From Dyella acidiphila (GTDB lineage: Bacteria; Pseudomonadota; Gammaproteobacteria; Xanthomonadales; Rhodanobacteraceae): a stretch of DNA of 64,000 bases. The notes below the pieces were generated by a model. It made no database searches. It was not told the origin of the DNA and saw only the letters and a program-made list of their open reading frames with translations. A program made the translations under genes and the position numbers. The DNA lies in the NCBI RefSeq assembly GCF_014863405.1, contig NZ_JACZZA010000005.1, positions 248,001-312,000 of the forward strand, written 5' to 3'. Shown piece after piece: positions 18,151 to 25,807 of this stretch (position 1 is the stretch's first letter; the number at the start of each line of letters is the position of its first letter).

Positions 18151-18861
18151 ATGAATATCCAAGGCAAAACCGCTCTCGTTACCGGCGCCAATCGCGGCCT
18201 CGGCCTGGCTTATGCCCAGGCCCTGCTCGCGGCCGGTGCCGCCAAGGTCTATGCAGGCGCCCGCGATCCCTCCTCCGTCAAACTTGCCGGTGTCATTCCG
18301 GTAAAACTGGATGTCACCTCGGACAGCGATGTTGCGGCAGCCGCCGCGCAATGCGGCGACGTGGAAATCCTGATCAACAACGCCGGCATCTCCGCCGGCG
18401 GCGTGCAGTTGCTGGACGGCAACGCCTACCAGGCCATCGACACGCAGATCGATACCAATGTGCTGGGCATCCTGCGAACCAGCCGCGCGTTCGCACCGGT
18501 GCTGCGCGCCAATGGCGGCGGCACGCTGGTGAATATGCTGTCGGTGCTGAGCTGGCTGAGCCTGCCGAACAGCCCGACCTACTCCATGTCCAAGGCCATG
18601 GCCTGGGCGCTGACCAACGGCCTGCGCAACGAACTGCGCGCGCAAGGCACCTTGGTGGTGGCCGTGCATGCCGGCCTGATCGAAACCGACATGGCCAGCC
18701 GCTTCGATGGCCCCAAGAGCAAGCCCGAAGACATTGCGCAGCACGTGATCGAAGGTCTGCTGCGCGGTGACGAAGAAATTCTCGCCGACGATATTTCGCG
18801 CCAAGTCAAAGCCGGCTTCGGCGTCTCCCCTTCCCCGTATCTGGTCGCCCAAAACCGCTAA
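18151..18861 (+). CDS. Short-chain dehydrogenase/reductase
   Basis: The 236-residue protein is a classical SDR with the nucleotide loop TGANRGLGLAYA (about 11-22), the structural NNAGIS, the catalytic serine in MLSVLSWLSL and the YSMSK catalytic pair. It should oxidise or reduce an alcohol or carbonyl with NAD(P)(H). The substrate is unknown. It begins the rightward pair with the thiolase gene 23 bases further on, and faces the tetR gene, which suggests TetR control. Confidence 0.92.
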   Translation: MNIQGKTALVTGANRGLGLAYAQALLAAGAAKVYAGARDPSSVKLAGVIPVKLDVTSDSDVAAAAAQCGDVEILINNAGISAGGVQLLDGNAYQAIDTQIDTNVLGILRTSRAFAPVLRANGGGTLVNMLSVLSWLSLPNSPTYSMSKAMAWALTNGLRNELRAQGTLVVAVHAGLIETDMASRFDGPKSKPEDIAQHVIEGLLRGDEEILADDISRQVKAGFGVSPSPYLVAQNR

Positions 18862-18884
18862 GCCGTTCCGCACAGGTGACGCTT

Positions 18885-20183
18885 ATGAAAACCATCCAAC
18901 GGGTCGCCGTGCTCGGCGGCGACCGCATTCCCTTTGCACGCTACAACACCGCGTACAAGGATTTTTCCAACCAGCAGATGTTTACCCAGACACTAAGCCA
19001 GCTGGTGCGCCGCTTCGACCTGCAGGGCCAGCGCCTGGGTGAAGTGGTGGGCGGCGCGGTGCTCAAGCACGCCAAGGATTTCAACCTCACGCGCGAAAGT
19101 GCGCTCGGCAGCGGCCTGTCGGCGCAGACGCCGGCCTACGATCTGCAACAGGCCTGCGCCACCTCGATCCAGGCCACGGTGGCGGTCGCCAACAAGATCG
19201 CACTTGGCCAGATCGAGGTGGGCATCGCCGGTGGCGTGGATTCGGCGTCCGATGTGCCGTTGGCGGTGTCGGATGGCCAGCGCACCCTGTTCCGTGAACT
19301 TGCCGCTGCACGCAGCACCGGCGCGCGCTTGCGGGCATGGAGCGGATTCCGTCCCGCCATGCTCAAGCCCAAGGTCGCCGATGTCGACGAACCTCGCACC
19401 GGTTTGTCGATGGGCCAGCATACCGAGCGCATGGTGCGCGAATGGAACGTCAGCCGCGAGGAGCAGGATGCGCTGGCACTGGCCAGCCATCGCAACGGCG
19501 TGGCCGCTTATGCGCGCGGCTTTTATCGCGATCTGTTAACGCCGTTCGGCGGCCTGGAACGCGATGGCATCCTGCGTCCGGATACCTCGCTGGAGCGCCT
19601 GGCCAAGCTGGCACCGGCGTATGACAAAACCTCCGGCAAAGGCACGCTGACCGCCGGCAATTCCACTCCGCTTACCGATGGCGCCGCCAGCGTGCTGCTG
19701 GCCAGCGAAGCCTGGGCCGCGGCCACGCAGCGCCAGCCGCTGGCTTGGCTGGTCGATGCCGAAACGGCTGCCGTCGATTTCTTCAGCCAGCCATCCGAAG
19801 GCTTGCTGATGGCACCGGCGCATGCGGTGGCGAGGCTGTTGGCGCGCAACCAGCTCACGCTGGCCGATTTCGATTACTACGAAATCCACGAAGCCTTTGC
19901 CGGCCAGGTGCTGTGTACGCTGAAGGCCTGGGAAAGCGCCGACTACTGCCGCACACGGCTGGGCCTGGATGCACCGCTGGGCAGCATTGATCGCGCGCGC
20001 CTGAACATCAACGGCGGTTCGGTCGGACTGGGGCATCCGTTTGCCGCCACCGGTGCACGCATCGTGGCGGCGGCAGCCAAGCAACTGGCGGAGCATCGGG
20101 CGGCCAGTGGCCGTTCCGGGCGCACGCTGATCTCGGTGTGCGCGGCCGGCGGATTGGGCGTCGCAGCAATTCTCGAAGGCTGA
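18885..20183 (+). CDS. Acetyl-CoA acetyltransferase (FadI-like thiolase)
   Basis: The 432-residue thiolase has the acyl-accepting Cys91 in YDLQQACATS, the His-containing EIHEAFAGQ and NINGGSVGLGHPFAATG, and the C-terminal Cys in SVCAAGGLG. It joins or cleaves acyl-CoA units. Similarity to FadI-type thiolases suggests fatty-acid breakdown, but no FadJ/FadB partner is nearby. The neighbour is an SDR, so a ketoacyl-processing pair is an inference. The start MKTIQRV follows AGGTGA by eight bases; the ATG/TTG-like codons just upstream are less likely. Confidence 0.92.
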   Translation: MKTIQRVAVLGGDRIPFARYNTAYKDFSNQQMFTQTLSQLVRRFDLQGQRLGEVVGGAVLKHAKDFNLTRESALGSGLSAQTPAYDLQQACATSIQATVAVANKIALGQIEVGIAGGVDSASDVPLAVSDGQRTLFRELAAARSTGARLRAWSGFRPAMLKPKVADVDEPRTGLSMGQHTERMVREWNVSREEQDALALASHRNGVAAYARGFYRDLLTPFGGLERDGILRPDTSLERLAKLAPAYDKTSGKGTLTAGNSTPLTDGAASVLLASEAWAAATQRQPLAWLVDAETAAVDFFSQPSEGLLMAPAHAVARLLARNQLTLADFDYYEIHEAFAGQVLCTLKAWESADYCRTRLGLDAPLGSIDRARLNINGGSVGLGHPFAATGARIVAAAAKQLAEHRAASGRSGRTLISVCAAGGLGVAAILEG

Positions 20184-20202
20184 TACCGGCAGGCCGGTAG
20201 CG

Positions 20203-21195
20203 TCAGTGCAGGTGACCTGACGCTATCGGCGGCTGATCCAGCACCAGTTCTTCGGGCAGGATCAGTTGCTCGATCGCATAACCGGCATCGGCCCACGCAT
20301 CGAGTCCGCCCAGCAGCGGGCGTACGCGGCGATAGCCCAGCAGCATCAATCCCTTCGCCGCCTTGGCCGCGGAAACTTCGTTCGGGCAGCTGCAATAGAT
20401 CACCACGTCCTGGTCGATCGACACCTGCTCCAGCTCGCGATCGATCGCCCGCAGGTCGACCATCAAGGCACCCGGGATGACGCGCGCATCCACCAGGCGC
20501 GAGGCCGGCGAACGCACATCCACCACCACCGGCATGCGACCCTGTTCGACCAGCTCATGCAGCTCGTCCACCGTGATGCGCGCCAGCCGCAGCGACAACA
20601 GCAGCCGGCGGCGCTGCCACCATTTCACCAGCACATAAGCAAGCAAGGCAGCGACGATGCATTCCACCGCCACCGTGCCGGCGCTGGCCAGCAGCAACAG
20701 CACGCGATCGATCTGGTAGGCGAAGGCATAGCCCAGCCCCACCACCAGTCCGATCCATAGCAGCGAACCGAGGCCATCCATCAGCACGAATACCGGTGCG
20801 CTCAGCCGCATCGCACCGACCAGCGGCGGCGCAATGGTGGAAAGCCCGGGCACGAATTTCGCGATCAGCAGGATCTGGCCGCGCCAGCGCTGGAAGCGCA
20901 GCTCCGATTGCTTGACGCAGGAATCGGGCGACAGCGAGATGCGGCACAGCGTACGCATTACCGCCGCGCCGTAGCGGCGCCCGGCCCAGTACCAGGCCAG
21001 GTCGGCGATCAGACAGGCCAGCAGCGCCACCAGCACCACCGCCGCCAGCGGCAGCCGTCCGGCCGCAGACAGAGCGCCGGCCACCACCAGGGTGGGCACG
21101 GCCGGCAACGGCGCGCCGGCCTGCTCCACCAGCACGTTGATGAAGACCAGCAGCAGGCCGTATTGGGCGATCAGTTCGACAACCGCATGCGTCAC
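20203..21195 (-). CDS. DedA family membrane protein fused to a rhodanese domain
   Basis: The 330-residue protein joins a DedA/VTT membrane domain (about 1-200) to a C-terminal rhodanese domain (about 205-315). The DedA part holds the conserved FVPGLSTIAPPLVGAM. The rhodanese part contains DVRSP and a cysteine loop with Cys268 and Cys270 in YCSCPNE, where a persulfide could form. DedA proteins act in membrane-lipid and envelope homeostasis. What a tethered sulfur-transfer domain does there is unknown. I use the GTG at 21195 (AGGCG upstream); an ATG at 21240 would add 15 residues. Confidence 0.88.
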   Translation of the reverse strand: MTHAVVELIAQYGLLLVFINVLVEQAGAPLPAVPTLVVAGALSAAGRLPLAAVVLVALLACLIADLAWYWAGRRYGAAVMRTLCRISLSPDSCVKQSELRFQRWRGQILLIAKFVPGLSTIAPPLVGAMRLSAPVFVLMDGLGSLLWIGLVVGLGYAFAYQIDRVLLLLASAGTVAVECIVAALLAYVLVKWWQRRRLLLSLRLARITVDELHELVEQGRMPVVVDVRSPASRLVDARVIPGALMVDLRAIDRELEQVSIDQDVVIYCSCPNEVSAAKAAKGLMLLGYRRVRPLLGGLDAWADAGYAIEQLILPEELVLDQPPIASGHLH

Positions 21196-21272
21196 CGGAG
21201 TGCGCCTCGGGCAGGATGGGGCCGTATCGGCTGAGCGCATCGTTGGGGTAATCGGTGCCGATTGCAAGGCAT

Positions 21273-21299
21273 AAAAAAAGGCTGCCGGCGTGGCCGGCA
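21273..21299 (-). terminator. Rho-independent terminator of aqpZ
   Basis: On the minus strand a seven-bp stem TGCCGGC/GCCGGCA with a three-base loop is followed within three bases by seven T residues. It lies 30 bases after the aquaporin stop codon. Confidence 0.9.
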
Positions 21300-21330
21300 A
21301 CCCCTGTGGCATAACTGTCGTGGAAGCTGC

Positions 21331-22032
21331 TTACGTGGTGGCATCCTCGGCCAGCAAGCCGCGGAAAATCAGGCCGCCCACCGCCCCTCCGAGCAGCGGC
21401 ACCAGCCAGAACATCCACAACTGCTGCAGCGCCCAGGTGCCCTGGAACAAGGCCACGCCGGTGCTGCGCGCGGGATTTACCGAGGTGTTGGTGATCGGGA
21501 TGCTGATCAGGTGAATGATGGTGAGGGTCAGGCCGATGGCAAGCGGGCCGAACCCGGCCGGCGCGCGCCGATCGGTGGAACCGTGGATCACGATCACGAA
21601 CATCGCGGTGAGCACGAACTCGCTGACCATGCAGGACAACAGCGAATACCCGCCCGGCGAATGGGCACCATAGCCGTTGGAAGCGAAACCGCTGCCGGTA
21701 GCATCAAAGCCCAGCTTGCCGCTGGCGATCACGTAGATCACCGCAGCCGCGGCGATCGCGCCGATCACCTGCACCACGATGTAGGGAATCACGTCCCTGC
21801 CGCTGAAGCGTCCGCCGAAAAACAGCCCGACCGTGACGGCCGGATTGAAATGCGCACCGGAAATGCCCGCACAGGCATAGGCCATGGTGACCACGGTGAG
21901 GCCGAAAGCCAGCGCCACGCCGAGAAAGCCGATCCCCAAGGCCGGAAAGGCCGCGGCGAATACTGCACTGCCGCAACCGCCAAGCACTAACCAGAACGTG
22001 CCGAAGAACTCGGCGCTAAGTCGTTTGAACAT
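21331..22032 (-). CDS. aqpZ: Aquaporin Z
   Basis: The 233-residue protein has six membrane spans and both pore half-helices, [10 protein letters not shown] and [10 protein letters not shown]. The aromatic/arginine filter is consistent with a water channel: Arg follows the second NPA. The histidine and small residues expected of AqpZ are present. Start [15 protein letters not shown] follows GGAGAC and matches AqpZ N-termini; an upstream GTG/ATG in frame is less likely. It is a single-gene unit with its own terminator. Confidence 0.95.
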   Translation of the reverse strand: MFKRLSAEFFGTFWLVLGGCGSAVFAAAFPALGIGFLGVALAFGLTVVTMAYACAGISGAHFNPAVTVGLFFGGRFSGRDVIPYIVVQVIGAIAAAAVIYVIASGKLGFDATGSGFASNGYGAHSPGGYSLLSCMVSEFVLTAMFVIVIHGSTDRRAPAGFGPLAIGLTLTIIHLISIPITNTSVNPARSTGVALFQGTWALQQLWMFWLVPLLGGAVGGLIFRGLLAEDATT

Positions 22033-22256
22033 GGTTGTCTCCGATTCAATAGAAATGACGAGCGAAACACGCAAAGCGAGGTTTGCTGCTGATTTCTTAT
22101 GCGACGTCTACTGTCCCCCGGAGGCCACGCTGCGTTCCACGCGGTGGCTGTGCGGGTAATAGCATGCGGCGTGCGGATGCGGAAGCGGGGTTGCTGCGGC
22201 CAGGCCGGCAGGCGCTACCATCAGCCGGCTTGTTGCCACTGCCCAGCTGACCGCCC

Positions 22257-22940
22257 ATGCCCACCCCGCTGCACGATCCGGCGCACGAAACGAACGTCCT
22301 GCACAGCTGGCAACGCAATGCCCAGGCATGGACGAACAGCGTGCGCGACGGCCAGATCGAAAGCAGGCGCCTGGTCACCGATCGCGCGATCGTCCAGGCG
22401 GTTATCGACGGCCAGCCACACTCGGTGCTGGATCTGGGCTGCGGCGAAGGCTGGCTGGTGCGTGCCCTCGCCGCCGAAGGCCTGCACGCCATCGGCGTGG
22501 ACGCGGTGCCGGAGCTGATCGAGCATGCACGCCGTGCCGGTGGCGAGTTTCATGTCGCCTCTTACGAAGACATAAGCGCGGGTCGACTAAGCCTTCGGGC
22601 CGATACCCTGGTATGCAATTTCGCCCTGCTGGGCGAGGCATCCGTGGCGCAGCTGATGACCTCGCTGCCGCACCTGCTGGAGCCGGGCGGACGCCTGGTG
22701 GTGCAGACGGTGCATCCCTTGATCGCCTGCGGCGAACAGGCCTATGCAGACGGCTGGCGGCAGGAAGAATGGAGCGGTTTCGGTGCAGCCTTTGTGGCGC
22801 CGGCACCCTGGTATTTCCGCACCCTGGCGAGCTGGCTGTCGCTGTTTGCGAACACCGGCTGGAAACTTGGCGAAGTGCGGGAGCCGCTGCATCCGCTGAC
22901 CGGCAAGCCGGCATCGATCATCTTCATCGCGCAGAGGTAG
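22257..22940 (+). CDS. Class I SAM-dependent methyltransferase
   Basis: The 227-residue protein has the Rossmann methyltransferase motif I VLDLGCGEGWLVRAL (about 57-71), an acidic residue in IGVDAVPELIEHA, and the post-motif PHLLEPGGRLVVQTVHP. It transfers a methyl group from S-adenosylmethionine to an unknown acceptor. The C-terminal region with WYFRTLASWLSLF resembles small-molecule methyltransferases. No neighbour points to a pathway. It lies between aqpZ (divergent) and the HU gene (convergent). Confidence 0.88.
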   Translation: MPTPLHDPAHETNVLHSWQRNAQAWTNSVRDGQIESRRLVTDRAIVQAVIDGQPHSVLDLGCGEGWLVRALAAEGLHAIGVDAVPELIEHARRAGGEFHVASYEDISAGRLSLRADTLVCNFALLGEASVAQLMTSLPHLLEPGGRLVVQTVHPLIACGEQAYADGWRQEEWSGFGAAFVAPAPWYFRTLASWLSLFANTGWKLGEVREPLHPLTGKPASIIFIAQR

Positions 22941-22961
22941 CAGGCACTCGATACGCGGAAA

Positions 22962-22992
22962 CGGGATGCGCCAACTTGCGCGACGCATCCCG
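22962..22992 (-). terminator. Terminator-like hairpin after the HU gene
   Basis: A nine-bp perfect stem CGGGATGCG/CGCATCCCG with a 13-base loop is followed on the minus strand by TTTCCGC. A second GC-rich hairpin (GGCCGGC/GCCGGCC) lies between it and the gene. It also sits just past the convergent methyltransferase gene. Confidence 0.6.
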
Positions 22993-23033
22993 CGGTTTCC
23001 GGGCCGGCACATGCGGCCGGCCTGGAACAAGGA

Positions 23034-23402
23034 TCAGACCGCAGCGTCCTTGAGCTTCTTCAGCGGACGGATCTTCACCTTCACTGTCGCAGGCTTGGCA
23101 GCGAACCACTGCTCTTCCTTGGTGAAGGGGTTGATGCCCTTGCGCTTCGGCTTGGCCGGAACGTTGACGGCGGTGATCTTCAGCAGGCCCGGCAGGGTGA
23201 ACATGCCGGCACCCTTCTTATGAACCGACGCGTGGACAGCACCTTCCAGCGCGGAAAGAACCGCGCGCACTTCCTTGGAGGCAACACCGGTCGTTTCAGC
23301 CAGGTGTGCAACCAGACCGGACTTGCTCAGTGCTTCCTTGATCGGCTTCGGAGCTGCGGCGGCTTTGGATGCCGTCTTGCCTTTTGCTGCCTTCTTTGCC
23401 AT
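23034..23402 (-). CDS. HU-family DNA-binding protein with basic N-terminal extension
   Basis: The 122-residue protein has a lysine/alanine-rich N-terminal tail of about 20 residues (MAKKAAKGKTASKAAAAPK) resembling histone H1 tails. An HU/IHF-type domain follows, and its DNA arm reads KRKGINPFTKEEQ in place of the usual RNPxTG. HU proteins bend and compact DNA as dimers. The tail and altered arm suggest a nucleoid protein distinct from the main HU. It has its own promoter (23452-23480) and hairpin. Confidence 0.9.
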   Translation of the reverse strand: MAKKAAKGKTASKAAAAPKPIKEALSKSGLVAHLAETTGVASKEVRAVLSALEGAVHASVHKKGAGMFTLPGLLKITAVNVPAKPKRKGINPFTKEEQWFAAKPATVKVKIRPLKKLKDAAV

Positions 23403-23451
23403 GGACTACCCCATCGTTATTGGATTGTTGAAATGCCTCTCGGCGAGCTGA

Positions 23452-23480
23452 AATGTAGGGGAAATTTGCGGCGTCGCCAA
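23452..23480 (-). promoter_or_regulatory. Predicted sigma70 promoter of the HU-like gene
   Basis: Leftward TTGGCG (23475-23480) and TACATT (23452-23457) are 17 bases apart, about 45 bases before the start codon. Upstream lies an AT-rich stretch with seven T residues, which may serve as an UP-like element. Confidence 0.55.
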
Positions 23481-23541
23481 CTACCAAACGCAAAAAAACC
23501 TATAAAAGATGCATCCGAAGGGGGGCGGCACGGCCGGGACG

Positions 23542-24318
23542 CTAGGGAAGCAAGCTTTTTGCCAGCATAAAAAGGGCTACCGCGACGATCACGGCGGCGA
23601 ACAGCACGGTCAATGCACCGCGTTTCCTGGACAGTTTTTGAGCACCCAGCATGCCCAGCCAGCCGCCTGCGATACCGCCGGCAATGAACTCCAGCGCAAT
23701 CGGCCAGGCCACCCATCCGGATGCGGCATAGTTGATGGCAGCGGTAAGCCCGAAGCTGCCCACGCAGAACAGCGAGGTGCCGATGGCGTCGATCATCGCC
23801 ATGCCGCTGGCAAAGACCATCCCGGGAACAATCAGAAAACCGCCGCCGATACCAAAGAATCCTGCCAGGCTCCCTGCCCCCAGCCCGACTGCGCCCAGGC
23901 GCGGATACATATGTTTGCGCGGATACCCGGTACCGTCATGGCCGCGTCTGCCGCGTAGCATCAATGCGGCGATCACCAGCATCAGCAGGGCGAACAACAC
24001 CAGCAGATGATGGCCGTCGATAAGCTTGCCGATGCTTGAACCGATAAAGGCGCCGAGCACGCCGGTACTGGCAAAAGTGACCGCCGCAGCCCAGCGCACA
24101 TGCCCGGCCCGGGCATGCGGCAACAGGTTGGCGAAGGCATTGGCCGCGACGGCCAGGGCGCTGGTACCGATCGCCATGTGCGGGTCGTGCAGACCCACTA
24201 CGTAGAGCAATAGCGGCACCGCCAGAATGGAGCCGCCGCCGCCGATCAAGGCCAGCGAAAAACCCACGGCAGACCCGCAGAAAATCGCGAGCAGATCGTG
24301 CAAAGGCAAGAAATTCAT
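23542..24318 (-). CDS. Sulfite exporter TauE/SafE family permease
   Basis: The 258-residue protein has about eight membrane segments in two TauE/SafE repeats, each with the glycine-rich turn (IGGGGSILAVP near residue 26 and FFGIGGGFLIVPGMVFA near 150). Members move organic sulfur acids or other anions, and some relatives sit in metal or cytochrome-oxidase clusters. Its position right after the copLAB-cytochrome genes suggests a link to copper stress. The 100-base gap and the hairpin at 24382-24410 argue for only partial co-transcription. Confidence 0.9.
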   Translation of the reverse strand: MNFLPLHDLLAIFCGSAVGFSLALIGGGGSILAVPLLLYVVGLHDPHMAIGTSALAVAANAFANLLPHARAGHVRWAAAVTFASTGVLGAFIGSSIGKLIDGHHLLVLFALLMLVIAALMLRGRRGHDGTGYPRKHMYPRLGAVGLGAGSLAGFFGIGGGFLIVPGMVFASGMAMIDAIGTSLFCVGSFGLTAAINYAASGWVAWPIALEFIAGGIAGGWLGMLGAQKLSRKRGALTVLFAAVIVAVALFMLAKSLLP

Positions 24319-24381
24319 GCCCGCGACTGTAGCCGAAAAGCGCACGGCCAAACGCTGCTGCGCAACGCCAGCGCCGGCCGC

Positions 24382-24410
24382 CCGGCAGGCGGCATCAGGC
24401 CGCCTGCCGG
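24382..24410 (-). terminator. Strong hairpin between cytochrome c gene and tauE-like gene
   Basis: A 12-bp perfect GC-rich stem (CCGGCAGGCGGC with its complement) has a five-base loop. No T tract follows on the minus strand, so it is more likely an mRNA-stabilising or attenuating element than a classic terminator. Confidence 0.45.
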
Positions 24411-24418
24411 CTGGTGCC

Positions 24419-25009
24419 TCAATGTGTTTTGTCGTCCGCGCCAGCATGCGTGGCATCGTGCCCGCCGCTCATGTCCATATCGCCCATATCGTCGTCCGGC
24501 GGCGCCTTGGCGACGATCTCTTTGTATTGCGCTGGCGTCAGGCCCGGCAGCTTTTGCAGAAAGGCAACCATGCTCCAGATGGTGGCGTCGTCATGCGTGG
24601 TTCCCCAGGCCGGCATGCCGCTCATCTTGATGCCGTGCTTGATGATCCAGAACGCTTCGCGCGGATCCACCTGCTGCTGCGCAAGCATCGGCGGCTGCGG
24701 ATACAGGCCAGCGCGAAGTTCCGATTGCTGCATGCCCGGCGCCAGATGGCAGCCGGTGCACATGGCCGCATATTGCCCGGCGCCCTTCAGGATCAGCGCG
24801 GGATCGTCCAGCGCAGGCACGCGGATGGACTTGGCATGGTGCTGTACGGAGTGCTCGCGCAGCATGCTCAGGAAGCGATAGGTCCAGGGTGCATGCGGCG
24901 CATCCGCGCCGATGTTGTAGAAGCCGGACCAGGCGTAGGCATACGCCAGCAAGCCCAGCGCCAGGATGCCAGCCACGATGCTGGTGCGGTATTCGATGCG
25001 ACGTTGCAT
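24419..25009 (-). CDS. Membrane-anchored or secreted c-type cytochrome with Met/His-rich tail
   Basis: The 196-residue protein has an N-terminal hydrophobic segment (about 10-29), one haem site CTGCH (about 84-88) and a likely axial methionine in IKMSGMPAWG. The last 25 residues are rich in Asp, Met and His (PDDDMGDMDMSGGHD) and look like a copper-binding tail. It starts 9 bases after copB and so belongs to the copLAB operon. A role in passing electrons to or from the multicopper oxidase, or in holding copper, is inferred from context and the tail. Confidence 0.88.
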   Translation of the reverse strand: MQRRIEYRTSIVAGILALGLLAYAYAWSGFYNIGADAPHAPWTYRFLSMLREHSVQHHAKSIRVPALDDPALILKGAGQYAAMCTGCHLAPGMQQSELRAGLYPQPPMLAQQQVDPREAFWIIKHGIKMSGMPAWGTTHDDATIWSMVAFLQKLPGLTPAQYKEIVAKAPPDDDMGDMDMSGGHDATHAGADDKTH

Positions 25010-25018
25010 AAGATGTCC

Positions 25019-25807
25019 TTAAAACCAGAAACGGAAGCCGGCGACGAATTGCCGGTCGAAAACAGCTTGCTGTTGCTCACGCAGGTAATCGGCAGTGGTG
25101 CCGAAACGGCGCGTCCAGACAATGCCCACGTAGGGGGCGAATTGCCGCGTGATCTCATAGCGCAGCCGCAGGCCCAGTTGCGCATCGGATACACCGCTGC
25201 CGACGCGCTGCGCCGGATCGTCCTTGTCGTAAAGATTGAGCTCGAATTCCGGCTGCAGCATCCAGCGCTGGGTAAAGCGCAACGTATATTCGGCACGCAT
25301 GCGCGCGGACAGCCTGCCGGATTCGCCGGCATAGCCGGTGGCTTCCAGTTCCAGCCAATATGGCGCAAGCCCTTCCACGCCGAAGGCCAGCCAATTGCGC
25401 TGCGGCCCCAGCCCCAGGTCATGCCGCACACCCAGCTGCGTACTCCAGAATGCCGAGACCGGGTGACTCCACAGCGCTTCGATATCGCCACTGTCGACAC
25501 GCCCGGCACTGCCCTCGCCTTCGCTGCGCAACCACAGCTTGTTGTCGTCGTTGCCGTACCAGCCCTCGGCTTCCCAGGCCGGCCCGTTGCCGTTGCGGCC
25601 GTGGGTGTATTCCAGTTGATCGAACAGCAACATGGCGCGCGAAGCGTCGTCGTTCATGTCCATGTTCTGCATCGATGCCGACGTGGGCATGCCGGGCATG
25701 GACATGGCCATCGGAGCATCCTGGGCGAACAGCGGCGTGAGCATGCACAGTCCCAGCGCGGCCGCTAAGTGGCACGCCATCCGTGCCTTGCACGCGTGTC
25801 CGTTCAT
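25019..25807 (-). CDS. copB: Copper resistance protein B
   Basis: The 262-residue precursor has a signal peptide (about 1-29), a short Met-rich copper-binding stretch (MSMPGMPTSASMQNMDMN), then the CopB/PcoB domain with QLEYTHGRNGNG and a C-terminal beta-barrel pattern ending in the aromatic residue Phe, as outer-membrane proteins do. CopB is thought to bind copper at or in the outer membrane. Its start overlaps the copA stop by four bases (ATGA), so the two are translationally coupled. Confidence 0.94.
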   Translation of the reverse strand: MNGHACKARMACHLAAALGLCMLTPLFAQDAPMAMSMPGMPTSASMQNMDMNDDASRAMLLFDQLEYTHGRNGNGPAWEAEGWYGNDDNKLWLRSEGEGSAGRVDSGDIEALWSHPVSAFWSTQLGVRHDLGLGPQRNWLAFGVEGLAPYWLELEATGYAGESGRLSARMRAEYTLRFTQRWMLQPEFELNLYDKDDPAQRVGSGVSDAQLGLRLRYEITRQFAPYVGIVWTRRFGTTADYLREQQQAVFDRQFVAGFRFWF

